Shown here: positions 1 through 8,750 of the stretch, piece after piece
Position numbering within the stretch: position 1 is the stretch's first letter
Layout of the letters: each line of letters starts with the position of its first letter
NCBI GenBank assembly: GCA_015232365.1
Contig: JADFZU010000013.1
Coordinates: 1 to 56,110 of the forward strand
Length of the DNA: 56,110 nucleotides
Source: Magnetococcales bacterium
GTDB lineage: Bacteria; Pseudomonadota; Magnetococcia; Magnetococcales; JADFYX01
Direction of reading: 5' to 3'
The notes under the pieces: model-generated
Told to the model about the DNA's origin: nothing
Database searches by the model: none
The model's input: the letters and a program-made list of their open reading frames with translations, nothing else
Position numbers and translations under genes: made by a program

Positions 1-86
1 AAGGAGAATCTATGCGAAAAGTCAAAGCAGAGGCAAAAAGAAAAAAGCCTTCGGATAGTCACCGTAAAAGAACCGAAAAAACCTAA
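1..86 (+). CDS. istB: IS21-family helper ATPase IstB, C-terminal fragment
   Basis: Reading from base 3, the frame gives a tail starting GESMRK and then a strongly basic stretch ending at the TAA at 84-86. GESMRK-like sequence followed by a basic tail is typical of the extreme C-terminus of IstB, the AAA+ helper of IS21 transposases, from family knowledge. The downstream 23-bp end repeats (238-306) support an IS21 element. Everything upstream lies outside the window. An independent 24-aa peptide starting at the ATG at 12, behind AAGGAG, is possible but less likely. Confidence 0.6.
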   Translation, partial: GESMRKVKAEAKRKKPSDSHRKRTEKT

Positions 87-237
87 AAGTATGTGCCACC
101 CAACCCGGAAAGGAAGTTTACCACAGGGTACACAGGCTATATGGCTAATTTTAGGGAGCCAGTTGCCTGTGCACTTGTGGAAAACTTCCTTCCCTGGCAC
201 AGTGGAATATCAACCCGCGTCGCTTCGCTCCGTTTGA

Positions 238-308
238 GTGGCAACTTTCCTCTGGACCGGGTGGCCACTTTCCGTTGGACTAGGTGGTCAGTTTCGTTGG
301 AATAGGCA
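238..308. mobile_element. Terminal end of IS21-type element with three 23-bp tandem repeats
   Basis: Three consecutive 23-bp units begin at 238, 261 and 284. Each starts GTGG(C/T)(A/C)A and carries a TTTC..TTGGA core, and each ends in AG or GG. On the minus strand the tip reads TGCCTATTCCAACGAAAC. Multiple internal repeats of this kind at the ends, with transposase binding sites spaced along them, are characteristic of IS21-family elements. The tip at about 308 coincides with the point where the IS5-type transposase reading frame is lost, so this marks the insertion boundary. Confidence 0.65.
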
Positions 309-794
309 ATCGGTCGGATGGGCGATATTCTTGGGCTGAACCGTAGTATCCACACTAACCCGTTTCAGGCTTGATGGTTTTACCGCACCCGAATCAACGC
401 CCAAGCGAATCGTCTCTTTCAATAGATATTCCAACCCATCTTCTCCAATCCGCCGACGCCAATTTCCCATGCTTGAACGGTCAATCGGTTTTTCGTTGCG
501 GAAAAATGTTTCTCCGCACAGCAGCTGCCAATAAGGATTTTCCGGCCAGCGATCGACAATCTGGTCTTCACTCAGCCCATGCATCGATTGCAACATCGTC
601 AGCCCAGACATCATTCGAATGGAGGTGCCAGGAGCACCGCCATCTGCATACAGGGGCTCAAAACGATCTTCTAATCCAGCCCAATCAATCCGACCAGCCA
701 ACCTGACCAACTCGTGGTCCGGGTCGCAAATCAGCTCAAGTCGCATGTGGAAAAGATCGCCCTGGGGTTCAATTTTACTCTTTTTTGGTTTCAT
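309..794 (-). pseudogene. IS5-family transposase, truncated by IS21-type insertion
   Basis: The minus-strand frame starts at the ATG at 794 (a longer frame opens at 842) and encodes the DUF772-type N-terminal half of an IS5-family DDE transposase. Conserved stretches include the HELVRLAG..IDW region, GLTMLQSMHGLSED, and VDTTVQPKNI with the first catalytic Asp. The frame runs into foreign sequence immediately after HPTD at base 309 and stops at 288. The C-terminal half, with the second Asp and the Glu, is absent, so it cannot be active. The junction matches the tip of the IS21-type end. No IS5 terminal repeats could be assigned with confidence. Confidence 0.8.
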
Positions 795-1007
795 GATATC
801 GCAAGAAAATGGTTGAAGTAATAGTGATTTCTTGCAATACATTATACTTTAAACTGATCAATATTCATAAGAATAATATGGTGTTACATTGTTTTTAACG
901 ATCGACTTTTTAACCTACACCTGCCAGTTGTGCTGGCTTAGAGCAACAAGCAATCCTCTGCTACTGATAGGTCTAAGTTTCGTTAACTCACCTTCCAGAT
1001 TTCAGTA
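795..1007. other. Intergenic DNA, upstream flank of the IS5 remnant
   Basis: This is AT-rich sequence between the transposase remnant and the first dispersed repeat. It should contain the other end of the IS5-type element, but I could not identify a paired inverted repeat because its partner end is not present in the window. No convincing ORF or promoter is visible. Confidence 0.4.
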
Positions 1008-1171
1008 ATCTTAGGCTCTGCAGTTTGTCGTGTATCAATGCATAACATATTGGTTTATCCGGTGAACCAGAAAAAATCGAATTCACCTTGTTGGTGATGA
1101 GACTTTTTTCTGATTTGCCAGGCGAGTCAAGAGGTTGTGCCGGTAATGTACAAACAAATACAGAATCTAGC
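1008..1171. repeat. Dispersed MITE-like palindromic repeat, full copy A
   Basis: This copy runs from CTTAGGCTCTGCAGTTTG to a degenerate right end finishing AGAATCTAG. It matches copies at 11200-11360 and 34711-34870 along its whole length, including the internal ATATTGGTTTATC and GGTGATGAGA-type blocks. The two halves are also inverted copies of each other: GGTTTATCCGGTGAACCAG on the left pairs with the reverse complement of CTGATTTGCCAGGCGAGTC on the right. A small CACC..GGTG hairpin sits at the centre. The right end lies next to the gltX stop codon at 1172-1174. Confidence 0.8.
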
Positions 1172-2593
1172 TTAATCTGTAGACTGAGATTTCTCCTCAA
1201 GGTAGAGCACGCCAGCTTGGAGGCGAGACAAGGATTTGGTTCTGCCCAACAGGTACAGCGTCTCATAAATTCCAGGCGATGTTGCGGTTCCGGTCAATGC
1301 CACCCGAACTGGCTGGGCCAGTTTGCCCATCTTCATCTCGAATGCCGCCAAAACCGAGGCGAACACCTTCTCTATACTCTCAAGAGTCCACTCATTATTG
1401 CTCTCCAACCTTCGGGTTAGCTCCGTAAGTGGAGGCAGAGCAGAAATTTTCATATATTTTTTTGCCGCAGTTGGCTCGTAATAGTCAATATCATCAAGAA
1501 AGAGAAAAGCCATCTTTTGAGCCATCTCAACCAAGGTTTTTGATCGCTCCTGAAATTCAGGAACAGCCGAAAGCAGTTTTACTTTATCAACATTTTCAAT
1601 CCCAATCTGCTCAAGTTGATAGAGTAGATCTTCCAGCAACTCCTCAGGTGGCGAGTCCATAATATGGTGGGAGTTGATCCATAACAGTTTATCATTGTTG
1701 AAAATTGCTGCTGAACGGCCAACCTCACAAATATCAAACAGACTCTCCATCTCCTGCATGGTAAAAATCTCCTGATCACCATGGGACCAGCCCAGACGGA
1801 CCAGATAGTTATTTACAGCCGATGGGAGAAACCCCTCTTCTCTGAAGGAGAGTACTGAAACTGCTCCGTGTCGTTTTGATAGCTTGGCTCCATCGGAGCC
1901 ATGCAGCAGCGGCATGTGGGCGTATTCCGGCACATCCCAGGCTAACGCCTCAAAAAGCTGAATCTGCCGAGGAGTATTGCTTAGATGGTCCTCTCCACGA
2001 ATAACCAGATTGATACCCATATCATGATCATCAACAACAACTGATAAATTATAGGTTGGCGAACCATCTGATCTAACCAGAATAAGGTCATCAAGTTCAT
2101 CGTTGCGAACCCTAACCTCTCCCTGAATTTTATCTTCCCAGACAACTTCACCAGTGGTGGGACGCAAAAAACGGATGACAAAGGGGGCACCCTCTTGAGG
2201 TGGTTCGCTCCGGTTGCGACAGCGCCCGTCATAACGGGGCTTCAGACCTGCTGCCCGCTGCTTATCCCGCATCTCATCCAACTCTTCCTTAGTGCAATAA
2301 CAGCGATACGCCCTCTCACCAATCAGCAACTGCTCGGCAATCTCCAGATGTTTTTCACAATGACTGCTCTGGAAATACGGTCCTTCGTCAGGGTCCAGCC
2401 CCAACCAGTGCATACCAGCTAAAATAGCCTCAACAGCCTCAGATTTGGAACGCTCCCGGTCTGTATCTTCAATCCGTAAAATTGTCGTCCCACCATAATG
2501 CCGGGTATGTAGATGACAAAAAAGGGCTGTTCTAGCTCCGCCAATATGTAGAAATCCGGTGGGAGATGGGGCAAATCTGGTACGTAAGGTCAT
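1172..2593 (-). CDS. gltX: Glutamyl-tRNA synthetase
   Basis: This is a class I aminoacyl-tRNA synthetase that charges tRNA(Glu) with glutamate in the cytosol. The HIGH signature is HIGG at residues 16-19 inside PSPTGFLHIGGARTALF, and the KMSKS-type signature is KLSKRHG near residue 243. At 473 residues it has the usual length for bacterial GltX. The C-terminal anticodon-binding domain is complete, ending EEKSQSTD. The ATG at 2593 is chosen because MTLRTRFAPSPTG is the standard N-terminus. The gene stands alone and is divergent from the SEC-C gene. Its stop codon abuts a dispersed repeat, which may supply its 3' end. Whether it is discriminating or also charges tRNA(Gln) cannot be judged here. 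Confidence 0.97.
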   Translation of the reverse strand: MTLRTRFAPSPTGFLHIGGARTALFCHLHTRHYGGTTILRIEDTDRERSKSEAVEAILAGMHWLGLDPDEGPYFQSSHCEKHLEIAEQLLIGERAYRCYCTKEELDEMRDKQRAAGLKPRYDGRCRNRSEPPQEGAPFVIRFLRPTTGEVVWEDKIQGEVRVRNDELDDLILVRSDGSPTYNLSVVVDDHDMGINLVIRGEDHLSNTPRQIQLFEALAWDVPEYAHMPLLHGSDGAKLSKRHGAVSVLSFREEGFLPSAVNNYLVRLGWSHGDQEIFTMQEMESLFDICEVGRSAAIFNNDKLLWINSHHIMDSPPEELLEDLLYQLEQIGIENVDKVKLLSAVPEFQERSKTLVEMAQKMAFLFLDDIDYYEPTAAKKYMKISALPPLTELTRRLESNNEWTLESIEKVFASVLAAFEMKMGKLAQPVRVALTGTATSPGIYETLYLLGRTKSLSRLQAGVLYLEEKSQSTD

Positions 2594-2946
2594 GTTTTTC
2601 GATCCATTAATACATGTTGATTATAATAATTTTATCTAGCTTGAAGTACCATGCCACAATTTTAATCGACACTCCATAGCTTTCGTTACTAGCGTATATC
2701 TTGTTGTTGATTTAGTATAGAGAGATTTTCTAACTCATGATATTCTGGCAAACATTGACTATATTGGTTAACTATTTGATTAGTTGATATTTTTTTAAAC
2801 GCATCCCGATAATCATTAATTCGGACGCTAGTAAAAACCAGTTCATTTGCTAATCAAACTATCAAACTTATGTGTCAATATTTAAAAAATATCTCGGTAT
2901 AAATATAAAAAAACTATCATTCCAAATTAGTTGAGGAGCCATAACT
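2594..2946. promoter_or_regulatory. Divergent AT-rich intergenic region
   Basis: This 353-bp region separates gltX (minus) from the SEC-C protein gene (plus) and must hold both promoters. It is AT-rich. I see no clear hairpin, operator or repeat copy. A strong ribosome binding site, GAGGAG, lies just before the GTG at 2947. Confidence 0.4.
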
Positions 2947-3912
2947 GTGGGTTCTACCAAAGATCTTAACAAACCAGAAATTTTTTCCGAAGCACTTGTC
3001 AACGCCACGCTGATGCAAGATCGTGAGAAGCTGGCCGCATGGTTGGCGGAAGACGAGAATGTTACAGAACATCCATTCTGGAAATGGTACGCCTATTTCG
3101 CAGATCGTCTTATCGATATGGCCCCAAAACCAGAGCATGGCTTCCAAGCCCGGCCTACCCGGACCGTTGCTGCACCAAAAATTGGCCGTAACGACGTCTG
3201 CCCTTGCCAGTCTGGCAAAAAATTTAAACAGTGCCATATGGATAAAGAGGAGTCTGTTGCCTGGAAGATAGGCTCGCCAACTCCGGCAATCAGGGCTATG
3301 GCTGTCTCAAAAATAATTCAAGCTTTACCTATAAGTGATCTAGATAAAATTCCTCAAGAGAAAGCTTCCGATGTTGTTCTAACCGAGGTAGCCACCGCTT
3401 ATCACGCTGGTGGCAGGCTTGACGATGCCCTTCTCATTGTTAAAAAAGTTCTCGATGGCGACCGGGAAGATCCGCATATTCTCTGGGATTACTGGATAGC
3501 ACGTTATGCTGAGTGGCTGGTTGAGGCTGACAAGGCCAGTGATAGCGAACAGTTTTTGATGGATGAGTATGACGCTCCACGTAAAGTTGCAGCTTGGCAG
3601 GTCGCCCAGAAACTTGCCGCCTACTATGTGGATATTGGCGACAGCGAAAATGCTGAAACCTGGGTTGATACCGCCCTGGAAGGCAACTCTGAAAACCCTT
3701 TCAACCACTATCTAAAAGGTCTGCTTCTCCACTCCTTGGAAAATTGGGAAGAAGCTGAAGCTGCCTATGCAAAAGCCAAAGAGTTGAGTGCAAACTTCCG
3801 GGAAGAGGAGAGGGCCTATATGACTCCATTGGTTGAAGAGGCAATAGACTTGGTCAAAAACCGCAAATCTTTGGATGATGAATCGGTCGAAACAGAGACA
3901 GAGTCAAATTAA
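2947..3912 (+). CDS. SEC-C metal-binding and TPR-like protein
   Basis: This is a 321-aa soluble protein. Around residues 79-100 it has a SEC-C zinc-binding motif, NDVCPCQSGKKFKQCH, with the typical CxCxSGxKxKxC(H) spacing; the motif is best known from the SecA C-terminus, where it contacts SecB and ribosomes. The remainder is helical and TPR-like, with repeats such as YHAGGRLDDALLIVKKVL and HSLENWEEAEAAYAKAKEL, and an acidic tail. The GTG start is supported by GAGGAG at a good distance. The role is unknown; a chaperone or protein-interaction function is an inference. It is followed by a strong hairpin at 3960-4005. Confidence 0.75.
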   Translation: MGSTKDLNKPEIFSEALVNATLMQDREKLAAWLAEDENVTEHPFWKWYAYFADRLIDMAPKPEHGFQARPTRTVAAPKIGRNDVCPCQSGKKFKQCHMDKEESVAWKIGSPTPAIRAMAVSKIIQALPISDLDKIPQEKASDVVLTEVATAYHAGGRLDDALLIVKKVLDGDREDPHILWDYWIARYAEWLVEADKASDSEQFLMDEYDAPRKVAAWQVAQKLAAYYVDIGDSENAETWVDTALEGNSENPFNHYLKGLLLHSLENWEEAEAAYAKAKELSANFREEERAYMTPLVEEAIDLVKNRKSLDDESVETETESN

Positions 3913-3959
3913 CCCTCACAACCCGGCTTATTAGCAATCAATCCGGCTTTATAATAGTG

Positions 3960-4005
3960 GCAGAGAGTCAACAAACCAGCAAAACCAACTTTGCTGACTC
4001 TCTGC
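3960..4005 (+). terminator. Strong hairpin after the SEC-C gene
   Basis: A 16-bp stem (GCAGAGAGTCAACAAA at 3960-3975 with TTTGCTGACTCTCTGC at 3990-4005, one mismatch) encloses a 14-nt loop. No T-tract follows, so it may act as an RNA-stabilising hairpin or a weak or factor-dependent terminator between this gene and aspS. Confidence 0.5.
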
Positions 4006-4078
4006 TGCTTCTATGATCATACAGGGTGACAACTCACTCTAAACTCAAAATACCAAGATATAACCAGGATATGAAATT

Positions 4079-5908
4079 ATGAAGCGCAGCCACTTTTGTA
4101 ATGATGTTAGAACAGAACAGATTGGAGAACGTGTCACCCTTTTTGGTTGGGTTAACCGTCGCCGGGATCATGGCGGGGTTATTTTTGTCGACCTTAGAGA
4201 CCGAAGTGGTTTGGTGCAGGTGGTTTTCAGCCCACAACGAAATGTGGATATCCACCAACAGGCACATGTCCTCCGTAACGAATTTGTTCTACAGATTGAA
4301 GGCAAGGTTGCTTCCAGACCTAAAGAGACCGAAAATCCAAAAATGGATACCGGATTGATCGAAGTTGAGGTTGACTCTTTCGTAATCCTAAACAGCTCCA
4401 AAACCCTGCCATTTTTACTTGATGATGAAGATCTAGGTGAGAATACCCGCCTCACCTACCGTTTTCTTGATCTGCGTCGCCCCCAGATGCAGCATAATAT
4501 GGCCTTCAGACACCGGGTAAACCACACTATTCGTAACGTACTGGACGAGGCTGGGTTTTTAGATATTGAGACACCTATGCTCACCAGGAGCACTCCTGAA
4601 GGAGCGAGAGACTATCTAGTACCATCACGGGTTAATCCTGGTCAGTTTTACGCCCTGCCCCAGTCGCCGCAACTGTTTAAACAGCTCTTGATGATCTCCG
4701 GCTATGATCGCTATTTCCAGATCACTCGTTGCTTTCGAGATGAAGATCTTCGAGCCGACCGACAGCCGGAGTTTACCCAGATAGACCTGGAGATGGCCTT
4801 TGTCGATGAAGCAGATGTCATGGAGGTTACTGAATCCATAATCAAGAAGAGTTTCTCTACCGCTTTGGCAACCGAGGTAAAAACACCTATCCCGACCATC
4901 ACCTATGCCGAGGCCATGGAGAAGTACGGTCTGGATGCTCCTGATATTCGCAACCCTCTCACCTTGACCGATATCACCACAGAGATGAAAGACACCAGCT
5001 TTAAGGTGTTCTCCTCCCAATCATCATTCAAAGGTCCGGGTGGTGTTCGTGGTGCAGTAAAAGTGCTCAGGGTTCCTGGTGGAGCCAAGCTGACAAGAAA
5101 ACAGATCGACAACTATACAAAATTTGTTGAAATTTATGGAGCAAAAGGTCTGGCCTGGATTAAAATCAATGGTCCATGGCAAGAGGATAGCTGGCAATCG
5201 CCAATAGTTAAATTTTTCTCTGACGAGGAGAAAGCTGCCATTGTTACCGCTACTGGGGCTGAGACTGGCGATATCCTATTTTTTGGTGCAGACAAACTTT
5301 CTGTAGTCAATGAAGCCCTTGGTCGTTTGCGGGTAGCAGTTGGCAATGATATGGAGATGGTTGACCCTGATGCTTTTGGTTTTGTCTGGGTAACAGAGTT
5401 TCCACTTCTACAGTGGGATAATGACAGCAAAAGGTTTGATGCGGTTCACCACCCTTTCACCGCCCCCATGGAGGAAGATCTCCACTATATGGAAGCTGAA
5501 CTTGAAGAGGGAGTTCTTCCACTACACAAAATCCGCTCCCGTGCCTATGATCTGGTCTTGAACGGTACTGAAATTGGTGGTGGCTCCATCCGTATCCACA
5601 ACCCAGAAATGCAACGTAAAATGTTGGCACTGCTGAGTATCGATGCTGAGGAGGCTGATGATAAGTTTGGCTTCTTACTTAAAGCCTTGGAGTTTGGTGC
5701 ACCACCCCATGGCGGCTTAGCTTTGGGTATGGACCGTTTAATTGCTATTATGTTAAAAGTCGAATCAATCCGTGATGTTATAGCTTTTCCAAAAACCCAG
5801 AAGGCTGGCTGTGTTCTAACTCAATCACCATCAACAGTTGACCAGAACCAACTTAGAGACCTCTACCTACGCTCTACCTTTAGAGCAAAAATTGAAGAGA
5901 AGGCTTGA
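4079..5908 (+). CDS. aspS: Aspartyl-tRNA synthetase
   Basis: This is a class II aminoacyl-tRNA synthetase charging tRNA(Asp), 609 aa, of the long bacterial type. An N-terminal OB-fold anticodon-binding domain (GERVTLFGWVNRRRDHGGVIF) is followed by the catalytic core. The core has motif 2 (FRDEDLRADRQPEFTQ), the bacterial GAD insertion domain in the middle, and motif 3 (GGLALGMDRL) near the C-terminus. The start at 4079 gives the canonical MKRSHFCNDV-type N-terminus. It is monocistronic by appearance, and a GC-rich hairpin repeat follows at 5921-5967, shared with the convergent DUF2723 gene. Whether it also mischarges tRNA(Asn) is not decided by sequence inspection; no gatCAB genes are in the window. 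Confidence 0.97.
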   Translation: MKRSHFCNDVRTEQIGERVTLFGWVNRRRDHGGVIFVDLRDRSGLVQVVFSPQRNVDIHQQAHVLRNEFVLQIEGKVASRPKETENPKMDTGLIEVEVDSFVILNSSKTLPFLLDDEDLGENTRLTYRFLDLRRPQMQHNMAFRHRVNHTIRNVLDEAGFLDIETPMLTRSTPEGARDYLVPSRVNPGQFYALPQSPQLFKQLLMISGYDRYFQITRCFRDEDLRADRQPEFTQIDLEMAFVDEADVMEVTESIIKKSFSTALATEVKTPIPTITYAEAMEKYGLDAPDIRNPLTLTDITTEMKDTSFKVFSSQSSFKGPGGVRGAVKVLRVPGGAKLTRKQIDNYTKFVEIYGAKGLAWIKINGPWQEDSWQSPIVKFFSDEEKAAIVTATGAETGDILFFGADKLSVVNEALGRLRVAVGNDMEMVDPDAFGFVWVTEFPLLQWDNDSKRFDAVHHPFTAPMEEDLHYMEAELEEGVLPLHKIRSRAYDLVLNGTEIGGGSIRIHNPEMQRKMLALLSIDAEEADDKFGFLLKALEFGAPPHGGLALGMDRLIAIMLKVESIRDVIAFPKTQKAGCVLTQSPSTVDQNQLRDLYLRSTFRAKIEEKA

Positions 5909-5920
5909 AAATACCAGTTA

Positions 5921-5967
5921 GGGCGTTGCCCCACACCCCATTGGGAAGGGGCAGTTCCCCTTCCCAA
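5921..5967. repeat. GC-rich double-hairpin repeat, also a likely bidirectional terminator
   Basis: Two hairpins lie in series: GGGC-GTT-GCCC at 5921-5931 and an 11-bp perfect stem TTGGGAAGGGG / CCCCTTCCCAA at 5941-5967. It sits exactly between the convergent aspS and DUF2723 genes. The same layout, a small GGGC/GCCC hairpin followed by a G-run/C-run hairpin, recurs near 8558, 35889 and 41590. Confidence 0.6.
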
Positions 5968-5982
5968 ACCCATCCCATTATT

Positions 5983-8172
5983 CTACAACTGATTACTTAG
6001 CTCTTTTGCATGGCGGATATAATCCTGACGAATACTGTTTGCCTCCTCATATCTTCCGGCATTTTTCAACATGGTTAACAGCTCTGCAAGTGCAGAGTTG
6101 AATTGATCCGGCCATGAGTCCAAGCTGGCCTGCACGCTATCAATAGCCATGCCATGCTGCCCCCACCTGGAGTAGATCCGGCCTTCAGTTAAATAGTATA
6201 ATGCTCGAATCTTTCGATCACGACTGTTTTTGAGCTGCTCTCGGCACTCCGCCATAATTTTTTCCACCATCACTTTATCCTCAACACGCTCTCCTTCCAG
6301 AATTCCAATAAGGGCAAAAATTTTAACCCGTAAAGAATCTCCAAAATGCTCCAGGACTTGTGTTAACGCCTTTTTTTGATGCTCAGAGCTAATGGTAGAG
6401 CTAACTGTGGCAAAAGATTCAACAATATGTGCGACTACCATACGGCTGACATTTCTAGTGTAGTGGTCGGTGTGGTTAAGGGAGTATTTTATCTTAAACA
6501 GATAGTCTAACAGTTGCTTGTTAATCTTGATCACCCGACTTGGAGTTTTGCCTTTTTCCAAGCGATAGATAGGTCCTATATTGGTGCTGGAGTAGCCTTT
6601 AGCGACCAGTTTCATGTCTCGCCTGGTGAAATAGATTGGTCTATCTGTTTTGCGTACGAATTCACGAACCAGAGCAAATTTTTCTTTATCTGTAACTCGG
6701 TTTGGTTTAAAGATTCTGTTAGGAAAAACCAGTCCGGATGTAGTTATTAAAGTAATATCGGGCCGGACTTTTTCGACCAAATGGAGATAACCAAGGGCAG
6801 ATAGATGGAGATCGCCGTTAACAAAAAATATGCCATCCTTCTCAATCAGGCTGAAGACAAATTTGGCATAATCATCAACCCAACGATAATCGTAACGTCC
6901 ATTAACTCCAAAATGGAGAACCAGTGGTAGAGCGATTATAGTTCCGGCAACCCCTAGTTTAAGGTGTGGCTTCCTGATGCTGCCAGGTTTTATCTTTTGC
7001 AGTTTTTCAAACAGTGCCATACTCCCCATCCCTAACCATAAAGCACAGATACCATAAGGTATTAGATTTGTAACAGATATTGAGTGTGCTCCATTATTTG
7101 TGAAGATGACATTTAGTGATAGCAAAAGAATAAGAGGTGTAGATATAAACAGGGTGATCAGGCCAAAGTTAATCTGCCTGGGCAAACGTTGCCAAGCCAC
7201 ACCAGCTCCATATACAACTAGCAGCAAGCCAATAGGTGTATACTGCATGAGCAACTCCCAGCCTAGACTCTGGGCATAATAAATTGTGTCCCATATGGTG
7301 GCAGACATTTGATTTTCAAATAAAAAAAAGTGCTTCCGCAGAAAAAAGAACAGAAACTCATCCCAACTGTTAATAGATCCGGTAAAGCTGACCGGAGGGT
7401 TCTCTTGCGAGCGAAGCACCATCCATAAGTATGGTGGTATCAAGCCCAACAGGGATATAGGTAGTGCCAATGGGATGTTTTTTACTATCAATCGCCAGCG
7501 GGGCCAGAGAAGCACTAGTAGCCCAGGAGTAGCCATACCCATCAAAGGCCAGTGGTTGGTGAGGCTAAGCCCATATAAAAATGCCAGGAATAAAAGCCGT
7601 TTTTTATCTGTGTTGCTATTTTGGTTCTCAGTCCCTGGAGGAAAACTCAAAGCCAACACCTGGTGAAGAACAAGAAAAAACAGCAGGGAGTTTAGTGTGT
7701 ATACTTCGGTTATGATGGATTGAGACCAGAACGCTTTTGAGACTGCAAAGGCCAATGATACAACGATAGCGGCTTTGGGAGTAAAGCGTAGGCCAAGAGC
7801 TATCCAGAAGAGTGTAATAGATGTTAACGCACCAAAAAGCCCACTGATAGCGTGACCTTTGAAAGCCACGCTTCCCCATGGGAATGAGATAAGAAAATGG
7901 GCTATTAGATTGTATAATGGATAGCCTGGGGGGTGGGAGATTCCAAGATAATAGCTGGAGAGTAAAAACAGCCCATCATCCTCCAGTGCTATAGAGCGGG
8001 GAGCAGTTGCCAGGTAAAAGCTGAAAATTATGAAAAATAGTGCAAACAGGGTCAACTTATGGTTGCAAAATTGAGCCGGTTTATATGTGAATAGCTCTGG
8101 TTTCGTAGCGGCTATCTCTTCTGATTTAGTTGCAGAGCTCAATTTGTAGGGGTTGCTCAAAAGCTGCTCCAT
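5983..8172 (-). CDS. DUF2723 multi-pass membrane protein, GT-C-like
   Basis: This 729-aa protein begins with a short cytosolic segment and then has about ten hydrophobic helices up to roughly residue 420, followed by a soluble C-terminal part. The early loop carries EDDGLFLLSSYYLGISHPPGYPLY, where an acidic loop followed by HPPGYPLY is the hallmark of DUF2723, a family related to GT-C (PMT/ArnT-like) glycosyltransferases that use lipid-linked sugars. The C-terminal 200 residues include a TPR-like helical repeat (YSRWGQHGMAIDSVQASLDSW). A role in transferring a sugar to protein or lipid on the periplasmic face is an inference from fold. It is convergent with aspS and has a 660-bp upstream region shared with pilA. 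Confidence 0.75.
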   Translation of the reverse strand: MEQLLSNPYKLSSATKSEEIAATKPELFTYKPAQFCNHKLTLFALFFIIFSFYLATAPRSIALEDDGLFLLSSYYLGISHPPGYPLYNLIAHFLISFPWGSVAFKGHAISGLFGALTSITLFWIALGLRFTPKAAIVVSLAFAVSKAFWSQSIITEVYTLNSLLFFLVLHQVLALSFPPGTENQNSNTDKKRLLFLAFLYGLSLTNHWPLMGMATPGLLVLLWPRWRLIVKNIPLALPISLLGLIPPYLWMVLRSQENPPVSFTGSINSWDEFLFFFLRKHFFLFENQMSATIWDTIYYAQSLGWELLMQYTPIGLLLVVYGAGVAWQRLPRQINFGLITLFISTPLILLLSLNVIFTNNGAHSISVTNLIPYGICALWLGMGSMALFEKLQKIKPGSIRKPHLKLGVAGTIIALPLVLHFGVNGRYDYRWVDDYAKFVFSLIEKDGIFFVNGDLHLSALGYLHLVEKVRPDITLITTSGLVFPNRIFKPNRVTDKEKFALVREFVRKTDRPIYFTRRDMKLVAKGYSSTNIGPIYRLEKGKTPSRVIKINKQLLDYLFKIKYSLNHTDHYTRNVSRMVVAHIVESFATVSSTISSEHQKKALTQVLEHFGDSLRVKIFALIGILEGERVEDKVMVEKIMAECREQLKNSRDRKIRALYYLTEGRIYSRWGQHGMAIDSVQASLDSWPDQFNSALAELLTMLKNAGRYEEANSIRQDYIRHAKELSNQL

Positions 8173-8221
8173 AAGTTGACCTCACATCAGTGCCCAACCA
8201 AACCTCTCTCAACTAACCCAA

Positions 8222-8320
8222 GCCGGATGTTGCACGAATGATGCCCCAGGCCACATCTTAACTGGCTTGCCGGTGTTGCATGAGTAGGCATAACGGTTAT
8301 TGTTCGAGCAACATCCAGGC
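8222..8320. repeat. Local triple repeat with inverted arms upstream of the DUF2723 gene
   Basis: The unit GCCGGATGTTGCACGAA at 8222 recurs as GCCGGTGTTGCATGAG at 8269 and, inverted, as TTCGAGCAACATCCAGGC at 8303-8320. The outer arms could pair over about 17 bp with a few mismatches. It lies in the leader region of the DUF2723 gene. No further copy was noticed in the window. Confidence 0.45.
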
Positions 8321-8557
8321 TAACATCAAACTATATTTCATGCTTGGACAAAAAAGGAAAAATAACTCAGCACTGCTGTTGAGGTTATCGCAAATTTTTC
8401 ATTTTATATATCTGAAACAGCTATTCCTAACCTTTTAAACTAATACATGACCACGCTGATTATGAACCGTAGTGCACAGCAGAAAACAAAGCCTTGGGAG
8501 GGCTTGCAGCCCCCTAACCCCCTCGCTTTAATATAAAAGCAAAAGCTAAGCAAAACC

Positions 8558-8600
8558 TTGGGCTCTGCCCAAACCCGGCAGGGGGATAATCCCCCTACAT
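8558..8600. repeat. GC-rich double-hairpin repeat
   Basis: TTGGGC-TCT-GCCCAA at 8558-8572 is followed by ACCCGGCAGGGGG-ATAAT-CCCCCT. The same two-hairpin design appears at 35889 (nearly identical first hairpin with the same following AACCCGG) and at 41590. A degenerate neighbour lies at about 8498-8535. It sits in the intergenic region upstream of pilA; its function is unknown. Confidence 0.55.
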
Positions 8601-8651
8601 CCCCTATATACTAAACCAGTGTGGTCTTGTACTAGGTTTAACAATACAGAG

Positions 8652-8686
8652 TGACAATTTTTGTCAGTCACTGACAATGTGTGTCA
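8652..8686 (+). promoter_or_regulatory. Four phased TGTCA boxes, likely PilR activator sites
   Basis: TGACA at 8652, TGTCA at 8662, TGACA at 8672 and TGTCA at 8682 alternate in orientation at exactly 10-bp intervals, so all lie on one face of the helix. They are about 65 to 100 bp upstream of the sigma-54 promoter of the pilin gene. TGTC-type tandem sites for the activator PilR are known upstream of pilA in Pseudomonas aeruginosa. Assignment to PilR is by analogy, since no pilR gene is in the window. Confidence 0.6.
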
Positions 8687-8750
8687 CTTTCAAAAACAAG
8701 CAAAACCGACAACAAACCAGCAAAACATTGAAGTTGTTATGAATATTAAT

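Noticed and set aside
371-706. Plus-strand frame inside the IS5 remnant
   Set aside because: Antisense to the clearly conserved transposase frame.
1088-1420. Plus-strand open frame over the repeat and the gltX 3' end
   Set aside because: It overlaps gltX antisense and starts inside the repeat; a shadow frame.
3960-4005. Considered as a strong intrinsic terminator
   Set aside because: The stem is strong but no T-tract follows; recorded as a hairpin with modest confidence, not as a certain terminator.
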